Notes: generated from the sequence alone by a model not told the origin. A stretch of DNA of 64,000 bases from Pseudomonas cuatrocienegasensis (GCF_900110925.1 NZ_FOFP01000004.1:277813-341812), one strand, 5' to 3'. Numbered from the stretch's first letter, positions 8,048 to 18,138 are shown. Made by a program: numbers and translations.

Positions 8048-9632
8048 TGTCGAGCGCCTCGGGCAGCATGTCCGGATAATCCAGGGTGTAATGCAGGCCG
8101 CGGCTTTCGCGGCGCAGCATGGCTGAGCGAATCATCAGCTCGGCAACCTGGGCCAGGTTGCGCAGCTCGATCAGGTCACGGCTGACACGGTAGTTGCTGT
8201 AGAACTCATCGATTTCGTCCAGCAGCAGGCGCACGCGGTGTTCGGCGCGCTGCAGGCGCTTGTTGGTGCGCACGATGCCCACGTAGTCCCACATGAAGCG
8301 CCGTAACTCATCCCAATTGTGCGCGATGATCACATCCTCGTCGGAGTCGGTCACCTGGCTGGCGTCCCAGACGGGCAGGTCAGTCGGCACCTGGATCTGC
8401 TCTAATTGCGCGACGATGTCGGCAGCCGCCGAGCGGGCGTAGACGAAGCATTCAAGCAGGGAATTGCTGGCCATACGGTTGGCGCCATGCAGGCCGGTGA
8501 AACTGGTCTCGCCGATCGCATAGAGGCCCGGCACATCGGTGTGACCGTTCTGATCGACGACCACGCCGCCGCAGGTGTAGTGCGCAGCTGGCACCACGGG
8601 TATGGGTTGGCGGGTGATGTCGATGCCGAAGTCGAGGCAGCGTTCATAAACCGTGGGGAAGTGGCCTTTGACGAAGTCGGCCGGCTTGTGGCTGATGTCC
8701 AGGTAGACGCAGTCGATCCCCAGGCGTTTCATCTCGTGGTCGATGGCACGGGCGACGATATCGCGCGGTGCCAGCTCTGCACGGCTGTCGAAGCGCGGCA
8801 TAAAGCGCTCGCCGTTGGGTAGCTTGAGTAGGGCGCCTTCGCCGCGCAGGGCTTCGGTCACCAGGAAGCTTTTGGCCTGCGGGTGATACAGGCATGTTGG
8901 GTGGAACTGGTTGAACTCCAGGTTGCCCACCCGGCATCCGGCGCGCCAGGCCATGGCGATGCCGTCACCGCAGGCACCGTCGGGGTTGCTGGTGTACAGG
9001 TACACTTTGGCGGCGCCCCCGGTGGCGAGAATCACGAAGCGCGCGGCGTAGGTGTCGACCTCGCCGCTGTTGCGGTTCAAGACGTACGCGCCCAGACAGC
9101 GCTGGCCGTCGAGGCCCAGCTTGCGCTCGGTGATCAGGTCGACTGCAACGCACTGCTCAAGCAGTTCGATGTTGCTGCGCTGTTGCGCCTGTTCGAGCAG
9201 TGTGCGAAAAATCGCGGCCCCGGTGGCGTCCGCTGCATGAATGATGCGGCGGTGGCTATGACCGCCTTCGCGGGTCAGGTGAAACTCGAAGCCGCCATCT
9301 TCCCGGCTGGTCTGGTCGTCACGGGTGAAAGGCACGCCCTGATCGATCAGCCACTGGATCGCTTCGCGGCTGTGCTCAACAGTAAAACGCACGGCATCTT
9401 CACGGCACAGACCGCCCCCTGCATTAAGGGTGTCTTCGACGTGGGATTCAATCGTGTCGGTGTCGTCCAGCACCGCCGCCACGCCGCCCTGGGCCCAGTA
9501 GGTCGAGCCGTTGGCCAGGGTGCCCTTGCTCAGTACGGCGATACGCAGGTGCGTGGGCAGGGTGAGCGCCAGGGTCAGGCCGGCAGCACCGCTGCCGATC
9601 ACCAGGACATCGTATTGAAACTGTTGGCTCAT
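8016..9632 (-). CDS. nadB: L-aspartate oxidase
   Basis: A 538-residue flavoprotein catalysing L-aspartate to iminoaspartate, the first step of de novo NAD synthesis. The start [20 protein letters not shown] is preferred over one nine codons upstream because the FAD-binding GSGAAG motif then sits at the usual position. Other visible features are [16 protein letters not shown], the substrate-side [14 protein letters not shown], and [23 protein letters not shown] near residue 390, which includes the active-site HGANR segment. It is divergent from algU, as in other Pseudomonas, with 374 bases between the two start codons. Confidence 0.96.
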   Translation of the reverse strand: MSQQFQYDVLVIGSGAAGLTLALTLPTHLRIAVLSKGTLANGSTYWAQGGVAAVLDDTDTIESHVEDTLNAGGGLCREDAVRFTVEHSREAIQWLIDQGVPFTRDDQTSREDGGFEFHLTREGGHSHRRIIHAADATGAAIFRTLLEQAQQRSNIELLEQCVAVDLITERKLGLDGQRCLGAYVLNRNSGEVDTYAARFVILATGGAAKVYLYTSNPDGACGDGIAMAWRAGCRVGNLEFNQFHPTCLYHPQAKSFLVTEALRGEGALLKLPNGERFMPRFDSRAELAPRDIVARAIDHEMKRLGIDCVYLDISHKPADFVKGHFPTVYERCLDFGIDITRQPIPVVPAAHYTCGGVVVDQNGHTDVPGLYAIGETSFTGLHGANRMASNSLLECFVYARSAAADIVAQLEQIQVPTDLPVWDASQVTDSDEDVIIAHNWDELRRFMWDYVGIVRTNKRLQRAEHRVRLLLDEIDEFYSNYRVSRDLIELRNLAQVAELMIRSAMLRRESRGLHYTLDYPDMLPEALDTILLPPTFGD

Positions 9633-9718
9633 TTCCGGATTCCGCTTAAATGCGGCCACTAGTATATAGAGGGGCCGAGCGGCACAATAGCGTGCTTATG
9701 ACCTGCTTGGATCATCCG

Positions 9719-9747
9719 GAACTTTCTTAGTCTGCCGGGTTCCATAG
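9719..9747 (+). promoter_or_regulatory. Distal AlgU (sigma-22)-type promoter of algU operon
   Basis: GAACTT (9719-9724) with TTCC/TCCAT about 16 bases downstream (from 9741) resembles the AlgU/RpoE consensus GAACTT-N16-TCtgA. It lies about 260 bases before algU. The nadB-algU interval of P. aeruginosa also carries more than one AlgU-dependent promoter, so autoregulation is expected. The -10 match is imperfect. Confidence 0.5.
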
Positions 9748-9920
9748 AAGGTTGCCCAAGATAGGGACGAGGCTCGCATGCCGTCCGCTTTGTCGGTTTT
9801 CCGGCAGGGGCAGGCAAGCGGGCAATCTAATGACGATAGGCGCAGCAGGCGATATGCGATTGCTGCGTCATTTCCGTGCGAAGCGAAAAGACGCTTTGTG
9901 GGAAGTTTGCTTGGAGGGTA

Positions 9921-9947
9921 GAACTTTTGCGCAACGCCCGAGTCTAT
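9921..9947 (+). promoter_or_regulatory. Proximal AlgU (sigma-22) promoter of algU operon
   Basis: GAACTT (9921-9926), exactly 16 bases, then TCTAT (9943-9947). This is a close match to the sigma-22/RpoE consensus and lies 60 bases before the algU start codon, which would let AlgU activate its own operon when MucA is degraded. Confidence 0.7.
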
Positions 9948-10006
9948 GTTGGCAAGCCGATTCACTGGCTGGCGCAATGCTCCTCCAGGCTCTACGAGGA
10001 GTGTCC

Positions 10007-10588
10007 ATGCTAACCCAGGAAGAAGATCAGCAGCTGGTCGAGCGCGTACAGCGTGGTGACAAGCGAGCATTCGATCTATTGGTACTGAAGTATCAACACA
10101 AGATTCTCGGGTTGATCGTGCGTTTTGTGCACGACACTCACGAGGCTCAGGATGTCGCTCAGGAGGCCTTTGTGAAGGCTTACCGAGCGCTCGGGAATTT
10201 TCGCGGTGATAGTGCGTTCTATACGTGGCTATACCGAATCGCCATCAACACGGCAAAGAATTATCTGGTGTCGCGAGGTCGGCGGCCGCCAGACAACGAT
10301 GTAAGCGCTGAGGATGCAGAATTCTACGATGGCGATCATGCCCTCAAGGATATCGAGTCACCAGAGCGAGCGTTGTTGCGGGATGAGATCGAGGCCACCG
10401 TGCATCGCTGCATCCAGCAACTGCCAGAAGATTTACGAACGGCGCTAACGTTACGTGAATTTGATGGTCTGAGTTATGAGGACATTGCGAGCGTCATGCA
10501 GTGCCCCGTTGGTACCGTGCGTTCCCGGATCTTTCGGGCTCGTGAGGCCATTGATAAATCCCTGCAGCCCTTGTTGCAGGATGCCTAG
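10007..10588 (+). CDS. algU: AlgU (AlgT, sigma-22), ECF sigma factor
   Basis: A 193-residue ECF sigma factor starting MLTQEEDQQLVERVQRGDKR, the same length as the P. aeruginosa protein. GAGGAG precedes the ATG at 10007. Region 2 includes FRGDSAFYTWLYRIAINTAK (-10 recognition) and region 4 includes LREFDGLSYEDIASVMQCPV (-35 recognition). AlgU directs the envelope-stress and alginate regulons and is held inactive by MucA and MucB, encoded just downstream. Two AlgU-type promoters lie upstream. It is first in the operon algU-mucA-mucB-mucC-mucD. Confidence 0.98.
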   Translation: MLTQEEDQQLVERVQRGDKRAFDLLVLKYQHKILGLIVRFVHDTHEAQDVAQEAFVKAYRALGNFRGDSAFYTWLYRIAINTAKNYLVSRGRRPPDNDVSAEDAEFYDGDHALKDIESPERALLRDEIEATVHRCIQQLPEDLRTALTLREFDGLSYEDIASVMQCPVGTVRSRIFRAREAIDKSLQPLLQDA

Positions 10589-10623
10589 CTAAGACAGCGG
10601 CGACAGCCAAGAGAGGAACCGCC

Positions 10624-11205
10624 ATGAGTCGTGAAGCCCTGCAGGAATCGCTGTCCGCGGTGATGGATAACGAAGCGGATGAACTTGAACTACGACGTGT
10701 GCTCGGTGCGAGCGATGCGACTGAGATGCGTGCCACCTGGGCGCGTTATCAGGTAGCACGTGCAGCGATGCACAAAGAGTTGCTTGAGCCGCGTCTGGAC
10801 ATCGCTGCGGCCGTTTCTGCCGCATTGGCCGATGAAGCGACTCCGGTTGCCGACAAGGTCGTACGTGGCCCATGGAAGATGGTTGGACGTTTTGCCGTTG
10901 CTGCTTCGGTCACGGTAGCGGTTCTCGCCGGTGTGCGCCTCTACAACCAGGACGAAGTGACAGGTGCGCAGATGGCGCAGCAGTCGCCTCAGCCTTCATT
11001 GGTAACCCCGCAGTTGCAGGGCCCGGCTATGCTGGCTGGCTTCAATGCTTCCGGCGAGCAGGAAACTGCACCGCAAAAGGCTGAGCCGACCTGGCACGAG
11101 CAGCGTCTGCCAGACTACCTGCGTCAGCATGCTCAGCAAGCGACCATGAACACTGAAGGGGCGCTGCCGTATGCTCGCTCTGCAAGTATGGAAGAAGATC
11201 GTTAA
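10624..11205 (+). CDS. mucA: MucA, anti-sigma factor
   Basis: A 193-residue inner-membrane anti-sigma factor. Residues 1-80 are the RseA-type cytoplasmic domain that binds AlgU (MSREALQESLSAVMDNEADE), residues about 86-106 form one transmembrane helix, and the rest is periplasmic, where MucB binds and AlgW starts regulated proteolysis. The frame is intact through MEEDR, so there is no mucA22-type truncation and a non-mucoid phenotype is expected. GAGAGGAACCGCC precedes the ATG, 35 bases after algU. Confidence 0.96.
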   Translation: MSREALQESLSAVMDNEADELELRRVLGASDATEMRATWARYQVARAAMHKELLEPRLDIAAAVSAALADEATPVADKVVRGPWKMVGRFAVAASVTVAVLAGVRLYNQDEVTGAQMAQQSPQPSLVTPQLQGPAMLAGFNASGEQETAPQKAEPTWHEQRLPDYLRQHAQQATMNTEGALPYARSASMEEDR

Positions 11206-11238
11206 GTCTTTGCGTTCATGTTAAGGAGCAGGAGGCGC

Positions 11239-12195
11239 ATGCGTTTTATTCCCTTGGCCTCCGTCGTACTCGGCAGCTGGCTGGCGCTGCCGGTCGCGGC
11301 TGCCGATGCGCAGCCATGGCTGCAGCGTCTTGCTGCAGCGGAGCAGTCGCAAAGCTTTCAAGGCCATTTCGTTTACGAGCGTAATGGCAGTTTCTCCACC
11401 CACCGTATCTGGCATCAGGTTGGCGCTGATGGCGTCGTCCGTGAGCGTCTATTGCAGCTTGACGGTCCAGTGCAGGAAGTTGTTCGCGTTGGTGGTCAGG
11501 TGCAGTGCTCCAGCAGTGCGTTTGCCGATCAAGCCGCCGATACCCAGATTTGGCCGGTGCGGCCTCTGAATATTGCGCAAGTTGGCGAGTCCTATGATGT
11601 GCGTGTGGTTGGCGCTTCGCGTGTAGCCGGGCGTGAAGCTGTGGTCCTGGGTTTGATCCCGCGTGATCAGCATCGCTATGCGGTGGAAATGCACCTCGAC
11701 GAGGCGACTGCGCTGCCGCTCAAATCGCTGTTGCTCAATGCCGAGGGGCAGTTGCTGGAGCGCCTTCAGTTTTCCGATCTGCAATTGGTTGAGAGCGCCG
11801 AAGCTGATTTGCATGCCAGTGGCGAATGCAAACCCATGCAGGTCGTGGAGGCCAGGTCGTCTGTGGCTGACGCCTGGCGAGCAGACTGGTTGCCGGCAGG
11901 TTTCGTGCTAAAGGCTGTCACCGTTCGGCCCAGCTCCATCTCTGCTGAGTCGGTCGCCAGCCTGGTGTATGGCGATGGATTGGCCAGCTTTTCCGTATTC
12001 CTCGAGCCTTTGGGCGGCGCTGCTGTTGAAGAGGCGCGCAGCCAGTTGGGCCCTACCGTAGCCGTTTCGCGGCGGTTGTCCACGGTCGAAGGGGATGTGA
12101 TGGTCACGGTCGTGGGCGAGGTTCCTCTAGGCACTGCCGAGCGTGTAGCCCTTTCTATCCGCAGTACAGTGGGTGAGGCGAGCGCAGTTCAATGA
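11239..12195 (+). CDS. mucB: MucB (RseB), periplasmic negative regulator of AlgU
   Basis: A 318-residue periplasmic protein with signal peptide MRFIPLASVVLGSWLALPVA and cleavage after AADA or nearby. The N-terminal LolA-like domain begins AQPWLQRLAAAEQSQSFQGH and contains FVYERNGSFSTHRIWHQ; a smaller C-terminal domain follows. MucB binds the periplasmic part of MucA and shields it from AlgW, releasing it when lipid or LPS signals bind. An ATG seven codons upstream is possible, but the signal peptide starts cleanly at 11239. It overlaps mucC by 4 bases. Confidence 0.95.
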   Translation: MRFIPLASVVLGSWLALPVAAADAQPWLQRLAAAEQSQSFQGHFVYERNGSFSTHRIWHQVGADGVVRERLLQLDGPVQEVVRVGGQVQCSSSAFADQAADTQIWPVRPLNIAQVGESYDVRVVGASRVAGREAVVLGLIPRDQHRYAVEMHLDEATALPLKSLLLNAEGQLLERLQFSDLQLVESAEADLHASGECKPMQVVEARSSVADAWRADWLPAGFVLKAVTVRPSSISAESVASLVYGDGLASFSVFLEPLGGAAVEEARSQLGPTVAVSRRLSTVEGDVMVTVVGEVPLGTAERVALSIRSTVGEASAVQ

Positions 12196-12647
12196 TCGAA
12201 GAGTCGGGGCGGGTGGTAGCGGTCGAGCCCGGCGCGGTCTGGGTTGAAACGCTGCGTAAAAGCACTTGTTCCTCTTGTTCTGCACGTGCCGGTTGTGGTC
12301 AGGGGTTGCTCGGCGAATTAGGCCTGGGGCAGCGTCGCGGCCACATGCGCGCGCTGTCTGATCTTTCTCTTTGCATAGGTGATGCTGTGGTCATCGGGGT
12401 TCGTGAAGACCTGTTGGTGCGCGGCTCGCTGTTGGTTTATCTCATGCCCTTGCTTGGCTTGTTCGCCGGCGCTCTGCTGATGCAGAGTACCGGTGCTGCC
12501 GAGCCGTGGGTGATAGTCAGTGGTTTTGCCGGGATGCTCCTGGCTTGGTACGGTGTACGCAGGCGCAGTGCTCTCACGGCGCATGATCCGGCCTTGCAGC
12601 CGGTTGTGGTGCGCAGGGTGCAGGCGGCTGCAATCGCTGCAGTTTGA
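12192..12647 (+). CDS. mucC: MucC (RseC/SoxR-reducing family)
   Basis: A 151-residue membrane protein overlapping mucB by an ATGA. The N-terminal part has a cysteine cluster, CSSCSARAGCGQG at residues 26-38, and two hydrophobic helices follow at about 77-97 and 101-119, as in RseC. The family includes RseC of the E. coli rpoE operon and RsxC-associated proteins reducing SoxR. Its influence on AlgU activity is mild and not well explained. Position between mucB and mucD makes the name secure. Confidence 0.92.
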   Translation: MIEESGRVVAVEPGAVWVETLRKSTCSSCSARAGCGQGLLGELGLGQRRGHMRALSDLSLCIGDAVVIGVREDLLVRGSLLVYLMPLLGLFAGALLMQSTGAAEPWVIVSGFAGMLLAWYGVRRRSALTAHDPALQPVVVRRVQAAAIAAV

Positions 12648-12676
12648 GTCTTTGCCTTATCTGGATGGGGAGTCGT

Positions 12677-14110
12677 ATGTCTTTGCCTAGCCTGAAATTA
12701 TCGTTAACCGCCTTGTTGGGCGTCTTGATGCTGGGGCAGGCCGCTATTGCCAGCGCCGAGCTTCCGGACTTCACTGATCTGGTCGAGCAGGCCTCGCCTG
12801 CCGTGGTCAATATCAGCACGCGCCAGCATCTGCCCGAGCGTGCCGTGGCTGGCAGTGGTCAGCCGAATATGCCGGATCTCGAAGGTTTGCCGCCGATGTT
12901 TCGCGAGTTTTTCGAGCGCAGCATTCCGCAGGCTCCTCGAGCGCCAGGCGGGCGTCAGCGTGAAGCGCAGTCGCTGGGGTCGGGTTTCATCATTTCCGCA
13001 GACGGCTATGTGCTGACTAACAACCACGTTGTGGCCGATGCCGATGAAATCATCGTGCGCCTGTCCGATCGCAGCGAGTTGGAAGCCAAGCTGATTGGCG
13101 CCGATCCGCGCAGCGATGTGGCATTGCTGAAGGTCGAGGGCGAGAACCTGCCGACCGTCAAGCTGGGCAAGTCCGAAGACCTCAAGGTGGGTGAGTGGGT
13201 GTTGGCCATCGGCTCGCCATTCGGTTTTGACCATTCGGTGACCGCCGGCATCGTCAGCGCCAAGGGGCGCAGCTTGCCGAACGAGAGCTATGTGCCCTTT
13301 ATCCAGACCGATGTGGCGATCAACCCGGGCAACTCCGGCGGGCCGCTGTTCAACCTGGCGGGCGAGGTTGTGGGCATAAACTCGCAGATTTTCACGCGTT
13401 CCGGTGGCTTTATGGGCCTGTCCTTCGCCATCCCGATGAGTGTGGCGATGGATGTTGCTGACCAGCTCAAGGCCACTGGCAAGGTTAGCCGCGGCTGGTT
13501 GGGTGTGGTGATTCAGGAAGTGAACAAGGATCTGGCGGAGTCTTTTGGCCTGGATCGTCCTGCCGGTGCCCTGGTGGCGCAAGTGCTTGACGATGGCCCG
13601 GCAGCCAAGGGTGGTCTGCAGGTGGGCGACGTGATCCTCAGCCTCAATGGTCAGCCGATCGTCATGTCGGCGGACTTGCCACACCTGGTCGGTACGCTCA
13701 AGGCGGGCAGCAAGGCCGAACTCGATGTTGTGCGTGAAGGTGCCCGGCGCAAGCTGTCGTTGACCATTGGTGCTTTGCCGGAAGATGGTGATGAAGTGGC
13801 CAGTGCCGGCTCGTCTGGTGCAGAGCGCAGCAGCAACCGCTTGGGTGTAAAAGTGGCCGAGCTGACCGCTGAACAGAAGAAGAATCTCGATCTGCGCGGT
13901 GGTGTGGTGATTTCCGAAGTGCAGGGCGGTCCGGCGGCGCTGATTGGCCTGCGTCCTGGCGATGTCGTGACTCACCTGAACAACCAGGCGATTGATTCGG
14001 CCAAGACTTTCACCCAGGTGGCAGAGTCGCTGCCGAAGAATCGTTCGGTCTCGATGCGTGTGCTGCGTCAGGGGCGTGCGAGCTTCATCACGTTCAAGCT
14101 GGCTGAGTAA
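12677..14110 (+). CDS. mucD: MucD (DegP/HtrA-type periplasmic serine protease)
   Basis: A 477-residue HtrA-family protease-chaperone. GGGGAG precedes ATG 12677; residues 1-27 form the signal peptide (cleavage after AIASA). The catalytic triad is H117 (LTNNHVVA), D147 (PRSDVALLK) and S220 (NPGNSGGPLF). Two PDZ domains follow, about residues 265-365 and 385-470. It degrades misfolded periplasmic proteins and lowers AlgU activation, closing the feedback loop of the operon it ends. A strong terminator lies 60 bases downstream. Confidence 0.97.
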   Translation: MSLPSLKLSLTALLGVLMLGQAAIASAELPDFTDLVEQASPAVVNISTRQHLPERAVAGSGQPNMPDLEGLPPMFREFFERSIPQAPRAPGGRQREAQSLGSGFIISADGYVLTNNHVVADADEIIVRLSDRSELEAKLIGADPRSDVALLKVEGENLPTVKLGKSEDLKVGEWVLAIGSPFGFDHSVTAGIVSAKGRSLPNESYVPFIQTDVAINPGNSGGPLFNLAGEVVGINSQIFTRSGGFMGLSFAIPMSVAMDVADQLKATGKVSRGWLGVVIQEVNKDLAESFGLDRPAGALVAQVLDDGPAAKGGLQVGDVILSLNGQPIVMSADLPHLVGTLKAGSKAELDVVREGARRKLSLTIGALPEDGDEVASAGSSGAERSSNRLGVKVAELTAEQKKNLDLRGGVVISEVQGGPAALIGLRPGDVVTHLNNQAIDSAKTFTQVAESLPKNRSVSMRVLRQGRASFITFKLAE

Positions 14111-14170
14111 GTTTGGCTGGCCAGGCCTGAACACGTAGCTCAGGCCTATTTGGCAGAGGTTGTTGCACTG

Positions 14171-14198
14171 AAAAGGGGCGATCAAGATCGCCCCTTTT
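14171..14198 (+). terminator. Rho-independent terminator of the algU-mucD operon
   Basis: Thirteen-base arms AAAAGGGGCGATC and GATCGCCCCTTTT pair perfectly around a two-base AA centre. The run of four T residues at the 3' side gives a classical intrinsic terminator; the A-tract on the left makes it usable in both directions. Confidence 0.9.
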
Positions 14199-14304
14199 CA
14201 TGTCCGGCTATCCTGCTCAGGCGTGACGGGTGCGCCGCCGATCAGGTACACTTTGCGGCTATTTTCGGCGGGCAGTCGCCTGCGACTTTTTAGAGTGTTG
14301 TCCT

Positions 14305-16104
14305 GTGAGTGACCTGAGTCATATCCGCAATTTCTCCATCATTGCCCACATCGATCACGGCAAATCCACCCTGGCTGATCGGTTTATTCAGATGTGTGGC
14401 GGCCTGGCCGATCGTGAAATGGAAGCCCAGGTTCTGGACTCCATGGATCTTGAGCGTGAGCGCGGGATTACCATCAAGGCTCATAGCGTGACCCTGTATT
14501 ACAAGGCGCGCGACGGCAAGACCTACCAGTTGAATTTCATCGATACCCCTGGGCACGTCGACTTCACCTATGAAGTCAGTCGCTCCCTGGCGGCCTGTGA
14601 AGGCGCGCTGCTGGTGGTCGATGCGGGTCAGGGCGTCGAGGCGCAATCGGTCGCCAACTGCTACACCGCCATCGAGCAAGGCCTCGAGGTCATGCCGGTA
14701 CTCAACAAGATCGACCTGCCCCAGGCCGATCCGGACCGGGTCAAGGAAGAAATCGAGAAAATCATCGGTATCGATGCTACTGACGCCGTCACCTGCAGTG
14801 CCAAGACTGGCCTGGGTGTCGACGAAGTGCTCGAGCGTCTGGTGCACACCATTCCTGCGCCGACCGGCGATATCGAGGCGCCTTTGCAGGCGTTGATCAT
14901 CGACTCCTGGTTTGACAACTACCTGGGCGTGGTTTCCCTGGTCCGTGTGCGTCATGGACGGATCAAGAAGGGTGACAAGGTGCTGGTGAAATCCACCGGC
15001 AAGATTCACCTGGTCGACAGCGTCGGCGTGTTCAACCCGAAGCACAGCGCTACGGTTGATCTTAAAGCGGGCGAAGTGGGCTTTATCATCGCCGGCATCA
15101 AGGATATTCACGGTGCGCCAGTGGGTGACACCCTGACCCTGAGCTCGACCCCCGATGTTGATGTGCTGCCAGGTTTCAAGCGCATCCAGCCGCAGGTCTA
15201 TGCCGGTCTGTTCCCGGTGAGTTCCGATGACTTCGAAGACTTCCGCGAAGCCCTGCAGAAGCTCACGCTGAATGACTCATCCTTGCAGTACACCCCGGAA
15301 AGCTCCGATGCCCTGGGCTTTGGTTTCCGCTGTGGCTTCCTCGGCATGCTGCACATGGAGATCATTCAGGAGCGCCTGGAGCGCGAATACGACCTGGATC
15401 TGATCACCACCGCACCGACAGTAATTTTCGAGTTGCTGCTCAAGACAGGTGAAACGATTTACGTCGATAACCCGTCAAAGCTGCCGGATTTGTCGTCGAT
15501 TGAAGACATGCGCGAGCCCATCGTACGCGCCAATATCCTGGTGCCGCAGGAGCATCTGGGTAACGTGATTACCCTGTGCATCGAGAAGCGTGGCGTGCAG
15601 CACGACATGCTGTTCCTCGGTTCGCAGGTTCAGGTTACCTACGACCTGCCGATGAATGAGGTGGTCCTGGATTTCTTCGACCGCTTGAAGTCGACCAGCC
15701 GCGGTTATGCGTCGCTGGACTATCATTTTGATCGTTACCAGTCGGCCAACCTGGTCAAGCTGGACGTATTGATCAACAGTGAGAAAGTCGACGCCCTGGC
15801 GTTGATCGTGCATCGCGACAACGCGCACTACAAAGGCCGTGCGTTGACCGAGAAGATGAAAGAGCTGATTCCGCGACAGATGTTCGATGTGGCAATCCAG
15901 GCCGCCATTGGCGGGCAGATTGTGGCGCGCACCACTGTCAAGGCGCTGAGAAAGAACGTACTGGCCAAGTGTTACGGCGGCGATGTAAGCCGTAAGCGCA
16001 AACTGCTGGAGAAGCAGAAGGCCGGTAAGAAACGCATGAAGCAGGTCGGTAACGTGGAAATTCCACAAGAAGCCTTCCTCGCTGTGCTCAGGTTGGATAG
16101 TTAG
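14305..16104 (+). CDS. lepA: Elongation factor 4 (LepA), ribosomal back-translocase GTPase
   Basis: A 599-residue translational GTPase, exactly the usual LepA length when started at GTG 14305 ([20 protein letters not shown]). Visible motifs are the P-loop AHIDHGKST, switch region RGITIK, G3 DTPGHVDF and G4 NKID. The C-terminal domain unique to LepA ends in the basic stretch [20 protein letters not shown]. It acts on stalled or mistranslocated ribosomes. It is followed five bases later by lepB, the classical lepA-lepB pair. Confidence 0.97.
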   Translation: MSDLSHIRNFSIIAHIDHGKSTLADRFIQMCGGLADREMEAQVLDSMDLERERGITIKAHSVTLYYKARDGKTYQLNFIDTPGHVDFTYEVSRSLAACEGALLVVDAGQGVEAQSVANCYTAIEQGLEVMPVLNKIDLPQADPDRVKEEIEKIIGIDATDAVTCSAKTGLGVDEVLERLVHTIPAPTGDIEAPLQALIIDSWFDNYLGVVSLVRVRHGRIKKGDKVLVKSTGKIHLVDSVGVFNPKHSATVDLKAGEVGFIIAGIKDIHGAPVGDTLTLSSTPDVDVLPGFKRIQPQVYAGLFPVSSDDFEDFREALQKLTLNDSSLQYTPESSDALGFGFRCGFLGMLHMEIIQERLEREYDLDLITTAPTVIFELLLKTGETIYVDNPSKLPDLSSIEDMREPIVRANILVPQEHLGNVITLCIEKRGVQHDMLFLGSQVQVTYDLPMNEVVLDFFDRLKSTSRGYASLDYHFDRYQSANLVKLDVLINSEKVDALALIVHRDNAHYKGRALTEKMKELIPRQMFDVAIQAAIGGQIVARTTVKALRKNVLAKCYGGDVSRKRKLLEKQKAGKKRMKQVGNVEIPQEAFLAVLRLDS

Positions 16105-16109
16105 GTCCT

Positions 16110-16964
16110 ATGTCGCTAAATTTCCCGCTGTTGCTGGTAATCGCTGTCGCCGTCTGTGGTGCGCTGGCGCTGTTCGATCTGGTCTTTTTGGCACCGCGCC
16201 GGCGCGCGGCTATTGCCAACTACCATGGCCAGGTCAACCAGCCTGACGAAGCGGTGGTCGAGCGCCTGAACAAAGAGCCCTTGCTGGTTGAGTACGGCAA
16301 GTCGTTCTTTCCGGTGCTGGCGATTGTCCTGGTGCTGCGCTCGTTTCTGGTCGAGCCGTTCCAGATTCCGTCGGGGTCGATGAAGCCGACGCTGGAAGTG
16401 GGCGACTTCATTCTGGTCAACAAGTTTGCCTATGGCATTCGCCTGCCGGTGCTGGATACCAAGGTGATCGACGTGGGTGATCCGGCGCGTGGCGATGTGA
16501 TGGTGTTCCGCTACCCGAGCGACCCGAACATCAACTACATCAAGCGTGTGGTTGGCCTGGCCGGCGACCATATCCGCTACACCAGCGACAAGCAGCTGTT
16601 TATCAATGATCAGCCGGTGGCTCAGCAACTGCTGGGCGAAGAACCAGGCAGCCTGGGCAGCGTCACCCTCTACAACGAAAAACTGGGTGAAGTGGAGCAC
16701 CAGATCCGCAAGGAAATGAATCGCTACCGCGTCGAGCCGGGCAAGGAGTGGGTGGTGCCGCAAGGCTACTACTTCATGATGGGCGACAACCGCGACAACT
16801 CCAACGACAGCCGCTATTGGAATGACCCTGCCATCCCCAAAGCTCTGCATGGCATGGTTCCCGACCAGAATATCGTCGGCAAGGCCTTTGCAGTTTGGAT
16901 GAGCTGGCCGGACCCGAAAGTACGCAATCTGCCTAATTTTTCTCGTGTTGGTCTGATTCACTGA
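16110..16964 (+). CDS. lepB: Signal peptidase I
   Basis: A 284-residue type I signal peptidase. Two N-terminal transmembrane segments lie at about 5-27 and 66-80. The catalytic Ser-Lys dyad is S90 (IPSGSMKPTL) and K145 (NYIKRVVGLAGD), and the third signature GDNRDNSNDSRYW is present near residue 228. It removes signal peptides at the periplasmic face of the inner membrane. It is co-transcribed with lepA and followed by rnc and era, the conserved gammaproteobacterial order. Confidence 0.97.
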   Translation: MSLNFPLLLVIAVAVCGALALFDLVFLAPRRRAAIANYHGQVNQPDEAVVERLNKEPLLVEYGKSFFPVLAIVLVLRSFLVEPFQIPSGSMKPTLEVGDFILVNKFAYGIRLPVLDTKVIDVGDPARGDVMVFRYPSDPNINYIKRVVGLAGDHIRYTSDKQLFINDQPVAQQLLGEEPGSLGSVTLYNEKLGEVEHQIRKEMNRYRVEPGKEWVVPQGYYFMMGDNRDNSNDSRYWNDPAIPKALHGMVPDQNIVGKAFAVWMSWPDPKVRNLPNFSRVGLIH

Positions 16965-16980
16965 GGCAAAACGGGCACCC

Positions 16981-17003
16981 TGGCACTGTGTAACTCAGTG
17001 CCA
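16981..17003 (+). other. Hairpin between lepB and the DUF4845 gene
   Basis: TGGCACTG (16981-16988) pairs perfectly with CAGTGCCA (16996-17003) around a 7-base loop. No U-run follows, so it could be an mRNA processing or stability element rather than a terminator. Confidence 0.4.
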
Positions 17004-17074
17004 TGGGCTATAACGAGTCGGGTCAGGCCGCAGGCCGACGACGACACAACAACATTGCATGCTGGGGTTCTCCA

Positions 17075-17452
17075 ATGACATTCGCGCGTTCGCAAAAGGG
17101 CTTGTCGATACTGAGCTGGTTGGTGGTGTTGGCCGTGGTGGCGTTTCTCGCCAGTACCGCGTTCAAGGTCATCCCGCATTACCTCGACTATATGTCGATG
17201 GAAAAAATCATCACCTCGGTCGAGACCGACCGCGCACTGCAGGTGCGTACCGTGGGTGACTTCTATGGGCACGTCAGCAAAGGCATGCAGGTCAACAGCA
17301 TCCGTGAACTGAACATGCGCGATGCGCTGACCGTGACCGTGGAAAACAATGAGTTTCTCGCCCACCTCAAGTACGAGAAGCGCGAGCCGCTGATCGAGAA
17401 CCTCGACCTTGTGGTGCATTTCGACAAAGAATTCCGTGTGCGTATGCCGTGA
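17075..17452 (+). CDS. DUF4845 small membrane protein
   Basis: A 125-residue protein starting [20 protein letters not shown] with one hydrophobic helix at about 11-33 and a soluble C-terminal part. The N-terminal sequence, resembling a type IV pilin-like hydrophobic start, and the position between lepB and rnc identify the DUF4845 family (PA0769 in P. aeruginosa). No function is established. Its stop overlaps the rnc start by four bases (GTGA), so it is translated in the same unit. Confidence 0.85.
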   Translation: MTFARSQKGLSILSWLVVLAVVAFLASTAFKVIPHYLDYMSMEKIITSVETDRALQVRTVGDFYGHVSKGMQVNSIRELNMRDALTVTVENNEFLAHLKYEKREPLIENLDLVVHFDKEFRVRMP

Positions 17453-18138
17453 CTGCTTCGTTATCCCGCCTCGAGCGTCAGCTCGGTTACACCTTCAAAG
17501 ACCAGGACCTGATGGTCCTGGCGCTCACCCACCGCAGCTTCGCCGGTCGTAACAACGAACGGCTGGAATTTCTCGGTGACGCCATCCTTAATTTTGTCGC
17601 AGGTGAGGCGCTTTTCGAGCGCTTCCCCCAGGCGCGTGAGGGCCAGCTGTCACGCCTGCGTGCGCGTCTGGTCAAGGGCGAGACATTGGCCGTGCTGGCC
17701 CGTGGTTTCGACCTCGGTGATTACCTGCGGCTGGGCTCCGGTGAGCTGAAAAGCGGCGGCTTTCGCCGCGAATCCATCCTCGCCGATGCGCTTGAAGCGC
17801 TGATCGGTGCGATCTACCTGGATGCCGGCATGGAGGCCGCGCGCACCCGCGTACTGGCCTGGCTGACCACCGAGCTGGATAGCCTGACCCTGGTCGACAC
17901 CAATAAGGATCCGAAAACCCGCCTGCAGGAGTTTCTGCAGTCGCGGGCCTGTGACCTGCCGCGATACGACGTGGCGGATATTCAGGGCGATCCGCACTGC
18001 CGGACATTCGTCGTTGAGTGTCAGGTTTCTTTACTGAATGAAAAAACCCTGGGGCAGGGTGCCAGCCGGCGTATCGCCGAGCAGGTTGCGGCCGCTGCCG
18101 CGCTGATCGCCCTGGGTGTGGAGAATGGCAATGACTGA
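17449..18138 (+). CDS. rnc: Ribonuclease III
   Basis: A 229-residue double-strand-specific endoribonuclease with a GTG start overlapping the previous stop. The RNase III signature [12 protein letters not shown] (residues about 36-47) and the second acidic segment [16 protein letters not shown] (about 110-125) hold the Mg-binding catalytic acids. A dsRNA-binding domain occupies residues 155-225. It matures rRNA and processes mRNAs, often including its own operon. It overlaps era by 8 bases. Confidence 0.97.
   Translation: MTASLSRLERQLGYTFKDQDLMVLALTHRSFAGRNNERLEFLGDAILNFVAGEALFERFPQAREGQLSRLRARLVKGETLAVLARGFDLGDYLRLGSGELKSGGFRRESILADALEALIGAIYLDAGMEAARTRVLAWLTTELDSLTLVDTNKDPKTRLQEFLQSRACDLPRYDVADIQGDPHCRTFVVECQVSLLNEKTLGQGASRRIAEQVAAAAALIALGVENGND

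Noticed and set aside
10624..11205. Checked mucA for a mucoid-type frameshift
   Set aside because: The frame is continuous for 193 codons to a normal C-terminus.
12704..14185. A 493-codon open frame antisense to mucD
   Set aside because: It runs through the mucD terminator and has no start signal or recognisable motif; mucD is certain.
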